From Zanthoxylum bungeanum (taxonomy: Eukaryota > Streptophyta > Magnoliopsida > Sapindales > Rutaceae): a stretch of 64,000 nucleotides of DNA. The stretch is taken from contig SKCR01035613.1 of NCBI GenBank assembly GCA_019454045.1, positions 19,846 through 83,845 on the forward strand, read 5' to 3'. The notes below the pieces were generated by a model. That model did no database searches. It was not told the DNA's origin and worked only from the letters and a program-made list of their open reading frames with translations. Both the position numbers and the translations under genes were made by a program. Shown here piece by piece: positions 22,245-37,018 of the stretch. Numbering within the stretch: the first letter of the stretch is position 1; the number at the start of each line of letters is the position of its first letter.

Positions 22245-24157
22245 TGTTGGGTTCCTAGAACATGACAAGGATCTATTAAGCATAAAATGGTGTGAATAAT
22301 TCAAGATAGTGTGCGGAAAAATACTTACAATGATCGGTTTAATGGATGTAGAGATAACAAAAATTTTGCCTTTCAGAAGTGCTCCAAGCCTTCCTTTGAA
22401 TTCCAAACTCTAGGGTAAATGTCACTATCACCTTTGTAGACTCCTTTGTTGTGCTAGCAATCAAGATTTTTGAAGCAAAAATCAATTACCATGAACCCTA
22501 GGTTCACTCCAATAGAGGGCAAGAGAGGGGGAGAGGATTCGGCAATTACTTAGAGAGGGAGAGAGTGTTACTTGTTTTGACTTTCCAAAATCAATTATCA
22601 AATACCAAAAATCCAAAGTTGGTAAATGTCTTACACAAATCAAATAAAATAAAGATTGTGTAATTTACAAGCTAACACCAACTACCAACTTCTATCAACC
22701 AAAAGCTAAATAAAGTTGACTAGTGATGTGACTAGGTGGGCCCCCCTTTAAATTCAAAATTCGAGTAGGCCCGAAAAACACATTTCGGGCTCGGGTTCGT
22801 TAATTCCGAATTAACGAATTTTCTGTTGCGACTTAATTAAATCAAATTTAATTAAATAATAATGTCTCGCAAAATTATTACGAAAGTCGATCGCGAATTA
22901 ATTGTAAATTAATTCGTTCGCCCGAATTAAAATCCAATTTTAAGTCTGCTATGAAATCTAATTTCATTTAATATATCGAATATATTATTTAATCGATTAA
23001 TTCCAAATTAATCGTTCTCTCTCTACTATTCGAATTTTATCACAGATAAATTCTTACCGTAATTAATCCTAGATTAATTTTCTCTCTCTCACAATTAATC
23101 ACAGATTAATTCTGCTTGAGTCAAACATCATTACTGAATCTTTGAGAAACGACCCATGAGATCCCTGGATATGTTGGCAGTAAATCTGGTCATCGGACTA
23201 TCCGAACACGTGCGTACCCCGTACCACGTTCTTACCGATTTACAAGACATGGTTGGCTTCTAGAAAAGCACCGTGCCTACCCAATTCTCCAGAAATATTC
23301 TTTTAAGGAATACATAATCTATATCAAGCGTAGTATACCAAGTATTGCGTATTGCGATCCAGTATCGGATGTCATAGGCTAGGCCTGGGGTTGGAATAGT
23401 GTTTGCCCTGTGCAAAGCATATATCGGATCACTAGCAACTAGTCTATTTAATCGGATAATCATGACCTTGTCATATTACCCCGATAGTTGCAACATAATA
23501 GAGTACCACTTCTGTATCCCTGCGTGATCATCATCTCCATATGACTGAAGTGATACTTTCATCTTGACATCACACCCAATACACTATGATTCTCAATAAA
23601 CCCAGAAGAGGCGTACACAGAACCTGTTAAAGTCTCAGACGACCAAAACCAAAGCGTACTGATTGTCGCAAGTATTAGCGATGCAAGTCTCAGGTTAAGA
23701 CCAAATACACCTACCTTGATTCGGATTCCCACAGACACATAGTCATACTACCAATGGGATTCCGAGGGGTCTATCCAAAGCGAAGCTGTTTCCGTACCAT
23801 TGGTAAACAGAACCTCATATTACACTTGCATGAGTATCCAATACCCAATATATGAGAACTATGTCATTACGTTTCCATAACACGCACAAGTGTAATACTA
23901 GTCTATTCCGCATTATCGATGTCCAATCTCGATAATACTACGACTAGGGATATTTAATGATTAAACCTTTAGTGGATTGATAATGTCTCATATCTTATTA
24001 ATACGGAACTAATCATAAGGGCTTTTATCATTTATATATTCAAGTAATCTAATTACAAAATGATAAAATATCAATTTCCTTTGTCACATAATTAATTTGT
24101 ACAAAAACCACATTGTCTTTTACAAATAGTGATGCTATGGGTCATAATTTTCCAAAA
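22245..24157 (-). repeat. 3' LTR of the minus-strand Copia element
   Basis: Starts TGTTGGGTTCC on the plus strand and ends in a worn TTTTCCAAAA where the other LTR has TTGTCCAACA. Collinear with 30277-32190 with scattered substitutions and small indels. Confidence 0.85.
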
Positions 24158-24179
24158 ATATCCCACTTGGCCTATAGCC

Positions 24180-27100
24180 AATCACTCAAGTATCTAACAT
24201 CTGAACTATGTACATGTCGCTCAAACTTTTGCTGAGGAATAGCCTTCGTCAGCGGATCTGCAATGTTGTCATCTGATGCGACCTTCTCATTCTTCACATC
24301 GCCACGATGTATGATCTCACGAATCATATGGAAATGTCAAAGTACATACTTGGATCCTTGATGAGATCGCGGTTCCTTAGCCTGCGCTATAGCCCCGTTA
24401 TTGTCACAATACAAAGGAATGGGCTCAGCTACTAACAAAACTACTAATAATCAAATTAGGAATTTACGGATCCAAACTGCCTCTTTTGTTGCCTCAGCTG
24501 CAGTGATGTATTCCGCTTCTGTTGTTGAATCGGCAACAGTCTCTTGTTTGGAAGATTTCCAGCTCACTGCTCCGTTATTAAAACAAAATATGTACCCGGA
24601 TTGCGACTTACAGTCGTCTTTATCGGTTTGGAAACTTGCATCGGTAAACCCAGTTACCTCAAGTTATCCATCTCCATAGATTAAGAAAGCATCTTTAGTT
24701 CATCTAAGATATTTAATGATGTTCTTAACCATAACTCAGTGACCATCACCTGGATCGCCCTGATAGCGACTACACATGCTCAAAGTATACGATACATCAG
24801 GTCGCGTACATATCATGGCATACATGATCGATCCGACTGAAGAAACAAACGGGATCTGACTCATGTTGTCTCTCTCATCTTGAGTTTTAGGACACATGTC
24901 CTTAGATAGAGTGACGTCATGTGACACTGGCAATAGTCTCATCTTAGACTGATCCATGTTGAATCTCTTCAACACTTTATCAATGTACGTACTTTGGGAG
25001 AGTCCAAGCAGCTTTCTAGATCAATCCCGATAGATCTTTATTCCCATAATAAAGGTTGTTTCTCCCAGATCTTTAATGGAGAATTTTAATGAAAGCCAAG
25101 CTTTCACCGATTGTAGCATGGGAATGTAATTGCCAATAAACAATACATCATCAACGTAAAGGACAATGAATGTCAGTGCGCTCCCACTAACCTTCTTATA
25201 TACACAAGGATCATCCTCGTTTTGAATGAAATCATATTCTTTTATGATATCATCAAAACGTTGATTCCAAGAACGCGATGCTTGCTTCAATCCATAAATT
25301 GATCGATTTAACTTGCAAACCTTGTTTGCATGTTTTGGTACGCCAAAACCGTCAGGCTATTGCATATAAACATCCTCTAAAAGGTTTCAGTTAAGGAAAG
25401 TGGTTTTGACGTCCATTTTCCATATTTCTTAATCGAAATATGCAGCAATAGCAAGCATTATCCGAATTGATTTAATCATGGCAACAGGTGAAAAAGTTTC
25501 GTCGTAATCGACACCATGTCTTTGACGATACCATTTCGCTACAAGCCTAGCTTTGTACATTTGTATGTTTCCATCCATGTCCGTCTTCTTCTTGAAGACC
25601 CATTTGCAACCAATAGGCTTTACGCCTTCTGGTGCATCAACCAGTGTCCAAACTTGGTTGGTGTACATGGAATCCATTTCAGACTTCATGACTTCTTGCC
25701 ATAAAGCGGAGTCGATATCTTGTATCGCTTTCTAATACGTAGCCGGCTCGTTATCCTCAATAAGATTAATATCTACATGAGGTGAGATCAGAAATCCATA
25801 CCTCTCAGGTTATTTTATGACTCTCTCCGACCTACGCATTTCTTGTGTATTTGAAGATTATGGTACAATTTCATCTTTGATGAACTGTTTGTGTTCCGGT
25901 AAGGAATCGGTGCTAGGAACAGTATCACTTCGATTTTCATCGAGTTCTACTTTCCTCCCACTTACCACTGCATTTAGGAATTCCTTTTCAATGAAAACGC
26001 ATGTAGAGCAACAAGTACTTTGTTCTCTTGTGGGTGGTAGAAGTAATATCATTTGGTTTCCCTAGGATAACCTACAAATAGGCACTTATCTGATTTGGGT
26101 TCTAGTTTGGTACCATCCAAACGTTTAACGTATGCCCAGCATCCCCAAATCTTCAGGAATGAGAAACCCGGTTTCTTTCCTGTCCATATTTCATATGGAG
26201 TCTGTTGAACAGACTTTGACGGAACCTTATTCAAAATAAGTATTGCACTATTCAATGCATATCCTTAGAAGGAAATTGGTAGCTCTATGTGACTCATCAT
26301 AGACCTTACCATGTCCAACAAAGTTCGGTTTCTCCATTTGGACACACCGTTTAATTGAGGTGTTCCGGGAGGAGTCCACTGTGAAAGAATACCATATTCT
26401 TTCAAATAATCGAGAAACTCATTGCTTAAGTATTCTCCACCACGGTCCGACCGTAATGTTTTAATACTTTTTTCGGTCTGTTTTTCTACTTCATGTCAAA
26501 ACTCTTTGAATATCTCAAAATTTTCCGACTTGTGTCTCATAAGATACACATAACCATAATGCGATGCATCATCTGTAAAGGTTAGGAAGTATTCATATCC
26601 ACCTCTAGCCTGGCTAGACATGGGCCCGCATACGTCACTATGAACGAGGGCTAACAGTTCGGTGGCACGTGCACCTTTACCGCTCAAAGGAGTTTTAGGC
26701 ATTTTGCCTAATAAACAAGATTCACAAACGTCATATTAATTTGGATCAAATCTGTCCAAATACCCACTCTTCGAAAGTGTGGATATGCGAGTCTTGTTAA
26801 TGTGTCTCAGACGACAATGCCACGTATAAGTTTCATCTTTGTTACTTAATTTAAGCTTTTTGTTTGTTACGTTATATGTTTGAGATTGATTTATATTCAA
26901 AATATAAAGACCATTATTAACATCAGCACTACATATCTCAATATCATTTTTATAAACAAAACACCATGTGTTTCTGAATACAAAAGTATGCCCACATTGG
27001 GCTAAACAAGATACAGAAATAATATTCATAGTCAAACTAGGTACATAATAGCAGTCTGATAAAGTAAGTACATGCCACTAGGGCAGTTCCAAAATATAGA

Positions 27101-28130
27101 TCTCAACAGCCAAAACGGCGACTCTAGTCCCATTTCCAACTCCGAGGTTTATCTCTCCTGAAGTCAGTCTCCTGCTAATCTGCAGATCCTGCACATCAGT
27201 ACATATATGAGTACCACAACCAGAATAAAAAATCCAATTTTTAAAACTAGAAGTAGACATGTTTATCTCAATAACAAACATACATGAAGCCGGTGCCTTG
27301 CCCGCTTTGATATCCTTCATGTGCGCCTTGTACTCACGGCAGTCACGCTTCCAGTGACCCCGTTTGCCACACTGTAGGCAGACATCTTGGGATTTCTCAT
27401 TTGTCTTCCCAGAAGACTTTGATGATTTGGCCTTGCCCTTTATCTTCTTCTTCTTCTTCACGCCTCCAGTAGCCTTTGGCCAAGCCTTGGCAGACTGAGA
27501 TGTCGAAGTGAAGTGCGCATCGCGCTTTTTGCCCTTTAAAAGCTTATTTTCTGCTTCTCGCAGCATTGCCATCAACTCTCTAAGAGTATGATCTTGGTTC
27601 ATTATATTGTAGTTCATGATGAACCCGCTCCAACTGTCAGGAAGACACTACAAGATCAAATCTGTAGAAGTCTCAACCTCAAAGGTTATGCCTAGCTGAC
27701 CCAGCTGTTCGATGTCAGCAATCATCTGCGACACGTGGTGCTCGACAGATGTACCCTCTGACATTCGAGAGCGAAAGAGCTTCTTCTGTAATTCATACAT
27801 TTGCGATCTAAGGTTAGATCGGTGAAGGTCCTTCAATTTTGCCATCATAGTATAAGGATCAAATCCCTTGTTCTGGCTACGAAATTGAGGGGTCATTGCA
27901 GCGAGCATGACGGATTGAGCAGTTGAGTTGTCATCGCTATGAGTCTTCCAAAGCTCAAGCTCAAGCGGCTGCTCAATTCCGGGCTTTGGCCCGAGAGGTC
28001 TCTAAATCGTATATAGTATCTTCTCGGCCCCCAGGACAATCCTGAGGTTCATATCCCAGTCAGGAAAGTTCATACCATTAAAGATATTTTTGCCCATGAT
28101 AATGTCCCTAATGTTGATCTTTCCGGCCAT
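24180..28130 (-). pseudogene. Copia gag-pol polyprotein, multiply broken
   Basis: Starts at the ATG 28128-28130 (MAGKINIRDIIMGKNIF). Domain order is Copia: Gag with UBN2-type capsid (27650-28130); zinc knuckle C-x2-C-x4-H-x4-C (27339-27380); protease near 27225, where the catalytic D-S-G reads Y-S-G; pre-integrase HCRLRH region (26736-26830); integrase core with HSDVCGPM (about 26630) and LRSDRGGEY (about 26440), but the catalytic Glu codon reads Lys (26337-26339); reverse transcriptase with YVDD at 25147-25158; RNase H with KEPRSHQ near 24370. In-frame stops separate the readable parts, for example after 28008, between 27035 and 27078, at 26703-26735 and near 25690. With both catalytic changes it cannot encode a working set of enzymes. 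Confidence 0.88.
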
Positions 28131-30261
28131 CTTAATTGCAATAGTCTAACTATTCAATTAACGATTTTTGGGTACAGTCCAACTGTTACAATAAAAATAA
28201 TAAAATATTAGTCCAACTAATAAATATATAAAATGACAAAATAATTTGAAAGCGCGTATTTGGCAAGTATTTGAACGAAATTGCAAATTCAATACTGGCC
28301 TCCCACTATTTTTTGGCGAGCCTCTAACCCTCTGTTGAGTACTCGGGAAACCTAGTTTTCTAGTGGGCTAGGATCCCATTAAATAACACACAACCTTGAC
28401 TTTGGCCAACAAGCTGTATGATATTTAACTAGGTAGATCTCTAAGATCAATTGGATCTCATCCAATTCCTAGATCCGGTAGGTAGACCTCCAAGTCCGAA
28501 ACATATATACAATATATATGTCAATATATCCAATATATTTTCCTAACATTTTCCTCTGAATCAACTAAGCCTTGGCTTTGGCTCAACAAGCTTAATGATT
28601 CTAGTTAAGCGGGACCCATTGACAGTGGGAAAGCTTCGTAATCCATATCGATGAACAAGAAGTGACCTTGACTTTGGCCAACAAGTCACAACTTGCCCAA
28701 GACATGCGATTGGAACAAAGCTTTCTTGGTTCAAACACATCCGTGATGGACATTGATCTTGACTTTGGCCAACAAACCAATGCCAATCTTGGATCTTGAG
28801 AGAGAACCACTCAATGGAAGAAATTCGCTTAATATTTGATAGAGGGTTTTTCGCGTAAATTGGCAACCAATTTATTATCTTTGATTAGGTCTCATCACAC
28901 ACCCTTAAACATGCATTCTAAAAGCATAATAAGGCGCGAAATAAATAATAATGATATGCAGATGGATATTTAACAAATTGTTCCTAGAACAAATCTCTCA
29001 CTTTCCTCTCCCCGGCTAGCATTATACTTACTTCTACCCAATTACATAATACAATAAAGAAACCTCATTTACATTGAGGGGAATTGGTGAGAATAGAAGT
29101 ACAAAGAGTCAAGAGATATAAGGTTGGACACGCAGGTCCAATTTAATAAATTCTAAATTTATTACAACAATTTCCAAAATTGCCCTTACCCATCTAATAT
29201 CCATCTGATATACATTATTCACACAATACATCCATGTATTCACACAAAGCATGTTATTCAATCAATCTAATCCAATTAATTAATCTTTGAATTAATGATC
29301 ATCCAATGTTCAAACAACGATTTGATTTGCGCGAGTCCAACTCGTTTAAGAATAAGTACTCAAAGTGCGTATTCTTAAATTATATCGAACTATAATATTA
29401 AATCCAATTTAATTTGTATTCAATACTAATTATAATTTAATTCCAAATTAAATAATTACACTTGTATTTGTGTATTTTAGACTTAGATTCTAAATCCAAT
29501 CTAATTAGGTCTCAAAGGCCCAATTAACATCCAATGTCAATTTAATTAAAGTCCAATGGACTTTTAATTAATTTCTTAAGGCATGGACTTTGGCAACCAA
29601 AGCCCAATAAGGAATCACCATTTGCCATAAAATTAATTTTGGCTCATTAGGCCCAATTAAATATTGAAGGCCCAATTATTCTATTTGGACTTTATGGTAT
29701 AGTTTTAGGCCCAATTTGGATCCAATCCAATTGTCCTAAACCAACTTGGCCCAACCAAGCCATTCATTAAGCCCAAATACAATATTCCAATATCATAATT
29801 TTTAATTAAGTGTATTAGCCATAATTAATAAGTTAAATTAATATTTGCCAAAACACCAATTTACCTAATTAATCATGCTTTAACATATTCAATTCATGTC
29901 CAACACAATTGAAGCAAAATCAACCTCATTCCATGCTTCTCATCTCACGGTAATCATGCATAATATTAACCAATTTTGATTTCAATCCAATTAAATCACA
30001 AATCAATATATCTCATGCATTTAAACACATCCAATGGTCCAAAAAAAAAAAATCACCATGAGATCCTAAGGTCCATACATTCGGCCATGACTAACAAATT
30101 GGGGAAAATTAATCTAATCAATTTTTCTCAAAATTAATCATGCATAACTCTAAGTTATCATAATCTAAGCATAACCAAACAATCAATTTGGACAAAACAA
30201 GCTCCAAGCAAAATACTCAAATTAAAGTATATGAACCATAATATATTTCATGCTTAAAATT
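28131..30261 (-). other. Leader of the minus-strand Copia element
   Basis: Non-coding, AT-rich, with many 'ggcccaatta' style motifs (29500-29780) and repeats of 'cttgactttggccaacaa' at about 28393, 28661 and 28755 (a related one at 28570). No gene seen. Confidence 0.6.
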
Positions 30262-30275
30262 GGCTCATGATACCA
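30262..30275 (-). other. Primer binding site (initiator Met tRNA) of the minus-strand Copia element
   Basis: After the LTR end CCCAACA the minus strand reads A then TGGTATCATGAGCC, the initiator-Met site TGGTATCAGAGCC with one inserted base. Confidence 0.8.
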
Positions 30276-30276
30276 T

Positions 30277-32190
30277 TGTTGGGTTCCTAGAACATGCCAA
30301 TGATCTATTAAGCATAAAATTATGTGAATAATTCAAGATAAGTGTGCGGAAAAATGCTTACAATGATCGGTTTAATAGATGTAGAGATAACAAAAATTTT
30401 GCATTTGAGAAGTGCTCCAAGCCTTCCTTTGAATTCCAAACTCTAGGGGGTAAATGTCGCTATCACCTTTGTAGACTCATTTGTTGTGATAGCAATCAAG
30501 ATTTTTGAAGAAAAAATCAATTACCATGAACATAGGTTCACGCAAATAGAGAGCAAGAAAGGGGGAGAGGATTCGGCAATTACTTAGAGAGGGATAGAGT
30601 GTTACTTGTTTTGATTTTCCAAAATCAATTATCAAATACCAAAAATCCAAAGTTGGTAAATGTCTTTCACAAATCAAATAAAAAAAAGATTATGTAATTT
30701 ATAAGCTAACACCAACTACCAACTTCTATCAACCAAAAGCTAAATAAAGTTGATTAGTGATGTGACTAGGTGGGCCCTACTTTAAATCAAAATTCTAGGG
30801 GCCCGCAAAAAACACATTTCGGGCTTGGGTTCGTTAATTCCGAATTAACGAATTTTCCGTTGCGACTTAATTAAATCAAATTTAATTAAATAATAATGCC
30901 TCGAAAATTATTACGAAAGTCGATCGCGAATTAATTGTAAATTAATTCGTTCGCCGAATTAAAATCCAATTTTAAGTCCGCTATGAAATCTAATTTCATT
31001 TAATATATCGAATATATTATTTAATCGATTAATTCCAAATTAATCGTTCTCTCTCTACTATTCGAATTTTATCACAGATAAATTCTTACCGTAATTAATC
31101 CTAGATTAATTTTCTCTCTCACACAATTAATCACATATTAATTCTGCTCGAGTCAAACATCATCATTGAATCTTCGGGAAACGACCCATGAGATCCCTGG
31201 ATATATTGGCAGTAAATCTGGTCGTCGGACTATCTGAACACGTGCGTACCCCGTACCACGTTCTTACCTATTTACAAGACATGGTTGGCTTCTAGAAAAG
31301 CACCGTGCCTACCCAATTCTCCAGAAATATTCTTTTAAGGAATACATAATCTATATCAAGCGTAGTATACCAAGTATTGCTTATTGCGATCCAGTATCGG
31401 ATGTCATAGGCTAGGCCTGGGGTTGGAATAGTGTTTGCCATATACAAAGCATATATCAGATCACTAACAACTAGTCTCTTTAATCGGATAATCATGACCT
31501 TGTCATATTACCCCGATAGTTGCAACATAATAGAGTACCACTTCTGTATCCCTGCGTGATCATCATCTCCATATGACTGAAGTGAAACTTTCATCTTGAC
31601 ATCACACCCAATACACTATGATTCTCAATAAACCCAGAAGAGGCGTACACAGAACCTGTTAAAGTCTCGGACGACCAAAACCAAAGTGTATTGATTGTCG
31701 CAAGTATTAGTGATGCAAGTCTCAGGTTAAAACCAAATACACCTACCCTGATTCGGATTCCCATAGACACATAGTCATACTACCAATGGGATTCCGAGGG
31801 GTCTATCTAGAGCGAAACTGTTTCCGTACCATCGGTAAACAGAACCTCTTATTACACTTGCATGAGTATCCAATACCCAAATATATGAGAACTATGCCGC
31901 TACGCTTCCATAATGCGCACAAGTGTAATAGTAGTCTTTTTCGCATTATCGATGTCCAGTCTCGATAATACTACGACTAGGGATATTTAATGATTAAACC
32001 CTTAATGGATTGATATTGTCTCATATCTTATTAATCCGGAACTAATCATAAGGACTTTTATCATTTATATATTCAAGTAATCTAATTACAAAATGATAAA
32101 ATAGCAATTTCCTTTGTCACATAGTTAATTTGTACAAAAACCACAATGTCTTTTACAAATAGTGATGTTATGGGTCATAATTGTCCAACA
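30277..32190 (-). repeat. 5' LTR of the minus-strand Copia element
   Basis: TGTTGGGTTCC ... GTCCAACA on the plus strand, 1914 bp. It keeps intact ends, unlike its partner. Confidence 0.88.
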
Positions 32191-34695
32191 GATGCTACCT
32201 GGAGGAGACATGATTGACCCATCTCTATAAGCCTCTAAATTTACGAAAATCCGGCATGATGTATCATAAAACTGGACATCCTAGATTATAGTCCAGCATC
32301 AAACTGAAACCTGAAATAAACATCACATATCAAAAGGACCTCAGGTCCACACAAAACACATCAAATCATATCCTAAAGGCTCTGCCCACAACATCATAAG
32401 AAATCAAAATATTTACTTAATATTTACAAACAACAGGCTCAGCACGACAAATAAAATATTAATCCCAAATCCTACACTTTCTAAAGCTTGACATTAGGGA
32501 TTCATATGCATTTACACACACTATAGCACATTTCTCTTATATTCATGCAAACACAATTTCAGAATTCTTACACGTACATACATACCAATACAACTTAACA
32601 AACACACTTTAAAACATGTGATATTCAAATCAGTTTTCAAATCATCCATTCATTTCGCATAAGCATACATTATCTATATATGTTATGAGTTCATATATGT
32701 TACGAGTTCTATCATACACATGCATACACTCAGACATACATACAATCATCATGCAACCAACCACAAAGCATACATAACAACCAATACATCACAAAACATA
32801 TAATCAAACAACACACATATACGGCTGGCTTACAAATACAATGCTCGTACGTGACTCATTACCTATTTTAGAATAGGTATGAGATGAATTCCGTCCGAAC
32901 GGATTCATAACCAACTCGACTTCTATACCACGAGAACATCAATCAATTAAACATACACGCACATGCACACATATCACGTGACACAAACTCATCACACAAT
33001 TTCTCATACACAGGCATATACATGAAAAACATTGCTTTATCATTCAAAATCGTCATACATACGTATATATATCAAACATATGAATATACACATTACTTTG
33101 AATTCTGATACCATGACCTTTACAATCCTCATATTCTTTACTTATCGATCAACATTGATCATTCATATACGTATCATATCAATCACAAACTTCCATCACT
33201 CGGAAAAGACTTTGCTTATACCAATTCAACCTCTATACCGCTAAATCGTATACATTAATCAATAATAAACTTATCCCAATGACACACATCTAACGACGGC
33301 TACAACAAACTCAGAAATCATGACATTCTCTTTACAGTTACATACTCAAATTGTCCATAACTTATCATCATATATATATTCAAATTCATGTACCAATGCT
33401 TATTCATATACTTGTTCATTTACATATAAATAGACATACTATTACATATTCATACACTCACATGCATCAATAGACATCAACATCATTAAATATTTCCCTT
33501 CATATCATAGCAATAACGAGAGTCCGTACCTATGATGGCCGACTATCAAAATATAACATTATCTCGAAGTCCTTTTCAAAATCCATCTTTAACTATCATA
33601 AACCCTTCAATCATGTTAAATATATATATATATATATAAAGCACGAAAAGAACGATTCGAGAACGCATCACATTGGTTACTTACATGGCTTCGCGAGCAG
33701 TCTAGGTCCTAATCACATATGTCAAAACAAATGGCGAAATGCCGTCAGAAACACGACTTACGAAGTTCTCGACTTAACTACGATAAAATCTCGGATCTTT
33801 CCGAAACAACCAAATAAAGTCCGATTTCCATACTTTCAGTTTTTCAGTAATCTTAAAACACCATTACAAACTATTCCAAGCCATTAGTTCACCTAAATTC
33901 TTGGTTTACGCGTTTTTGGAAATCTTCCGAAATTTTTTTCGCAAACGCTACGGAAGGATCCCGAACCCTCCGATTAATCCCAAATTTAACTAAATATTTT
34001 CGTAATATCATAAATAACTCATAACTATCATCAAAACCAAAACAAATCTTTATACGCAAAAACCCATTTTTACCGAAAACTTACATATTCTATCGGATCA
34101 TTCAAACTCGTTCTGTTTTCACTCGGATTCTACTGAATGCTCATATTCAATATACTAATACTCAAACAATTCAATTTATATCAATTCTCTACTCGACGAA
34201 GCTACTAGATATATCCAAACATTTAACTTTAAACTTGAAATTTACAGATTTTTACCGAGAGGTCTTACCGAGATTTCGAGGGCGTGTACGGACTCCAAAC
34301 GATCCCACGAACGCGCTGGAATTGACGAAATTTCGATCAGAGCTACTTTTCACCGTGGGTCACTATTCATTCGAATATTATTTCCTTTTTCGCATGCAAA
34401 CGTGCACGGAATGGAAAATCCACCACCACTTACTTGTAGTACTCTCCGAGAGCTTCGATTTGGCAGGTGGCTCGGGCCGTGAAACGAAGCGAGGAGGCGG
34501 GATCGACAAACCCATAAGCGCACCTATTTCTTCTTCAAGCCGCCGTTGTGGGGCCGCCGCCGACACCACACTAGCTGTTCGCAAGGGACAATTTTGGGGT
34601 GGGGGTCGATTTGAGAGAGGTTGTAATATTTTGTCATTTTTGTAATAAGCGGAACTATTGGTATTTATAGAGAAGTTTCTGAAATTTATGTTTAG

Positions 34696-37002
34696 TGTTG
34701 GGATGTATGCCCTAGAGCTACATGTGATGTAAACGGCTTCATGTGTTTAGAAATAAAAGGATGCATTATTCATTATCTAATTGTTTGTTCAATATCGCAT
34801 ATTATATATCTTCATAAATACCGTAGATTACTTATATACCTTCAGACTTGTGGTATGAACGTCATGCACCAGAGGATTTAAGACTGAAGTTAGTAATCTT
34901 AAATAGTCCATAGAGAGTAAAAAACCGGGTACTTTGTTTGTGGTTTATCTATAGCTGCGGTCCATTCTATTTGGATGACGATCTTAATCCGGATCATCCA
35001 TGTAGAGACATGAGAATGGAGGCACCTTATATGATGTGATCATATAAGACTGGGCCTAGATAGAAATGACATTCTTATAATATTCGTTAAACAAAGAAAG
35101 TCATTTCGATCTACTTGATGGTCATATATGGATTGATCTTAATCCTGAGTATACTACGAACTCTACATAACGGGTTGTGTCCTTTGATTTACAAAGGTGA
35201 GGTTGGTGTTGCAATCCCAACCAATAACTACGTACTTTGGGGGCATAGTCTGTTATGTAGCTGGGAACGTTTTACATAGACATGGAATTCACTCATTCTT
35301 ACGAGAAGTAGATGAGTATCTCTCTAAGGTTGATTCGGTACTTGAACGGTTTGAACGCTCAAGTTTTTCTATTACGAATAGAAAGAATAATATTCATAAC
35401 AGTTGTGAATAAATCGTTCATTAGAGAATCAATGGTACTTAAGGTAAAAATAATTAGAAGGGTATAACGGACATTATGACCCGGCTCTAATTACGAGATA
35501 TTCGTGAAGGATCAATTCGTATGCAATGACTATATCGGTGGACACCGAATTGGTTCGGCTTAATATTTCATCTACGGCCATGAGAGTGCAACTTCAGAAT
35601 TTTAGTGGAATAATTCGAAGTTAATAATTCAGAATATTTATTAAGAGCTTAATTAGTATTTCGGGTTTTGGAGCTCGGAACCGTAGGTCCACTTGGTCCC
35701 CGTGCTAGCTCGATATACTTTAGCGGAGCTAATATAATTGGACGGTCCAATTATATACTCACAAAGAATAAATATTATTAATATGATTAATAACATTAAT
35801 TAATCACACTTGAGACTTTATATTAAAAGTTAATATAAGGTATTAATAATTATATGATAATTATTAAATAGAACATTAAATTATATATGATATAATTTAA
35901 TAAAGGCTAAGAATTATTACCAAGGTAGGATTCCTTATTGGATAATGAATAGGATTTGTTTGTTTGAGAAACAAAATCAAATCCTAATACCCTACCTTGG
36001 CCGAAATTACCTAAGCAAATAAGGATTAGGATTTGTTTATTTTGGAAGCAAAATCAAACTAGAAATCCTACCCCTTGGCCGAATTTGAGAGAGATGGGAG
36101 ACTAGTGGTTGATTTGTTTTATGAAACAAATTATCCACAAGTATAAAAGAAAAATTATGATTTAATTTTTAAGATCCAAGACTTTGAAAACCCTAGCCTC
36201 CATCTCTTCTTCAAGCTCTCAAAAGTTGAGAAAGAGAATTGAAGAACCTGAAATTATTTCGGTGTGTGATCTTATTCTCTAAACCGTTTAGAGTTTAATT
36301 TGTGAGTGTAGCCCACACTACCCTCCGGTGGTTACGAGACATAGCTCGGAAGATTGAATGGTAGACCCGATCCGTCACATATTGTCACGATCATGATGAA
36401 TTTTTCGGCATCACAATCACACGAATGAGAGAAAAACAATCGCATCTCTGGACCTTAGTTGTTGCGTGACTGGTCCATGCATGAGGATTATTAAATATTA
36501 AACATAGTGTAGCTGATGATGATTGTGCGCAAATAATCATCAAACTGAAGTCATCATATATGTGCGCATATTATATTTATATATGCAATGATCAAAAACT
36601 ATTCACGTCAGTGAGATTAAATTGCTTATATGATGTAGTGGCGCAATACATATGCTCTTTGGATGCGTTTTTAGTCATGTGCCCTTGTGGCCTTTCGGCT
36701 TCCATGCAAACATGAACAAAACTCATGCGCATACATCAGTTCAGTGTGCATCTACGATTCATGAGGCTGTTCGAATCTGTGACTTTGGGTGGAAAAATTC
36801 TGGAATAATTCACTGCAGTTTGAGGGCTGTTCGGGGACTGTTTCGGGGGTATTCCGGGGCTGAAATCTTGTCCAAAACAGAAGCAAAACATCAGTGAACT
36901 CACCGGTGTGGTTCGGCCAAAGCGAAGGGAGAGCAGAAAAAATTTTCAAGTTCGGTCCGTGAGCCTAATCGCTTCCGCTGCGCGAGGAAAGCGTTTCCTA
37001 CA
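34696..37002 (+). repeat. 5' LTR of the plus-strand Copia element
   Basis: Starts TGTTGGGATG and ends TTTCCTACA. Very close to the 3' LTR: an 81-codon frame at 36652-36897 translates identically at 44550-44795. I take that frame as part of the LTR, not a gene. Confidence 0.9.
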
Positions 37003-37018
37003 TTGGCATCAAGAGCGA
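37003..37018 (+). other. Primer binding site of the plus-strand Copia element
   Basis: TTGGCATCAAGAGCG follows the LTR end. This is the initiator-Met site TGGTATCAGAGC with a T to C change and one added A. Confidence 0.7.

Larger units (their letters stand above)
22240..32195 (-). mobile_element. Copia element, minus strand, complete but degenerate
   Basis: LTRs 22245-24157 and 30277-32190, primer site at 30262-30275, a leader of 2.1 kb, gag-pol 28130 to about 24180, and a polypurine tract near 24158-24172. The flanking 5-mers GATGA (22240-22244) and GATGC (32191-32195) are the target duplication with one change. The inserted DNA is 22245-32190, 9.9 kb. Confidence 0.88.

Noticed and set aside
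22245..32190. Single origin of both Copia elements by duplication
   Set aside because: LTRs, leaders and polyproteins of 22245-32190 and 34696-44901 differ throughout; only general Copia motifs are shared.
34235..34645. 136-codon plus-strand frame
   Set aside because: It lies in the chromovirus LTR, antisense to the element, and owes its length to a GC-rich patch; the related LTR at 6070-6200 does not preserve it.
36652..36897. 81-codon frame conserved at 44550-44795
   Set aside because: The two copies are the two LTRs of one element, so identity reflects LTR replication and not selection on a protein.
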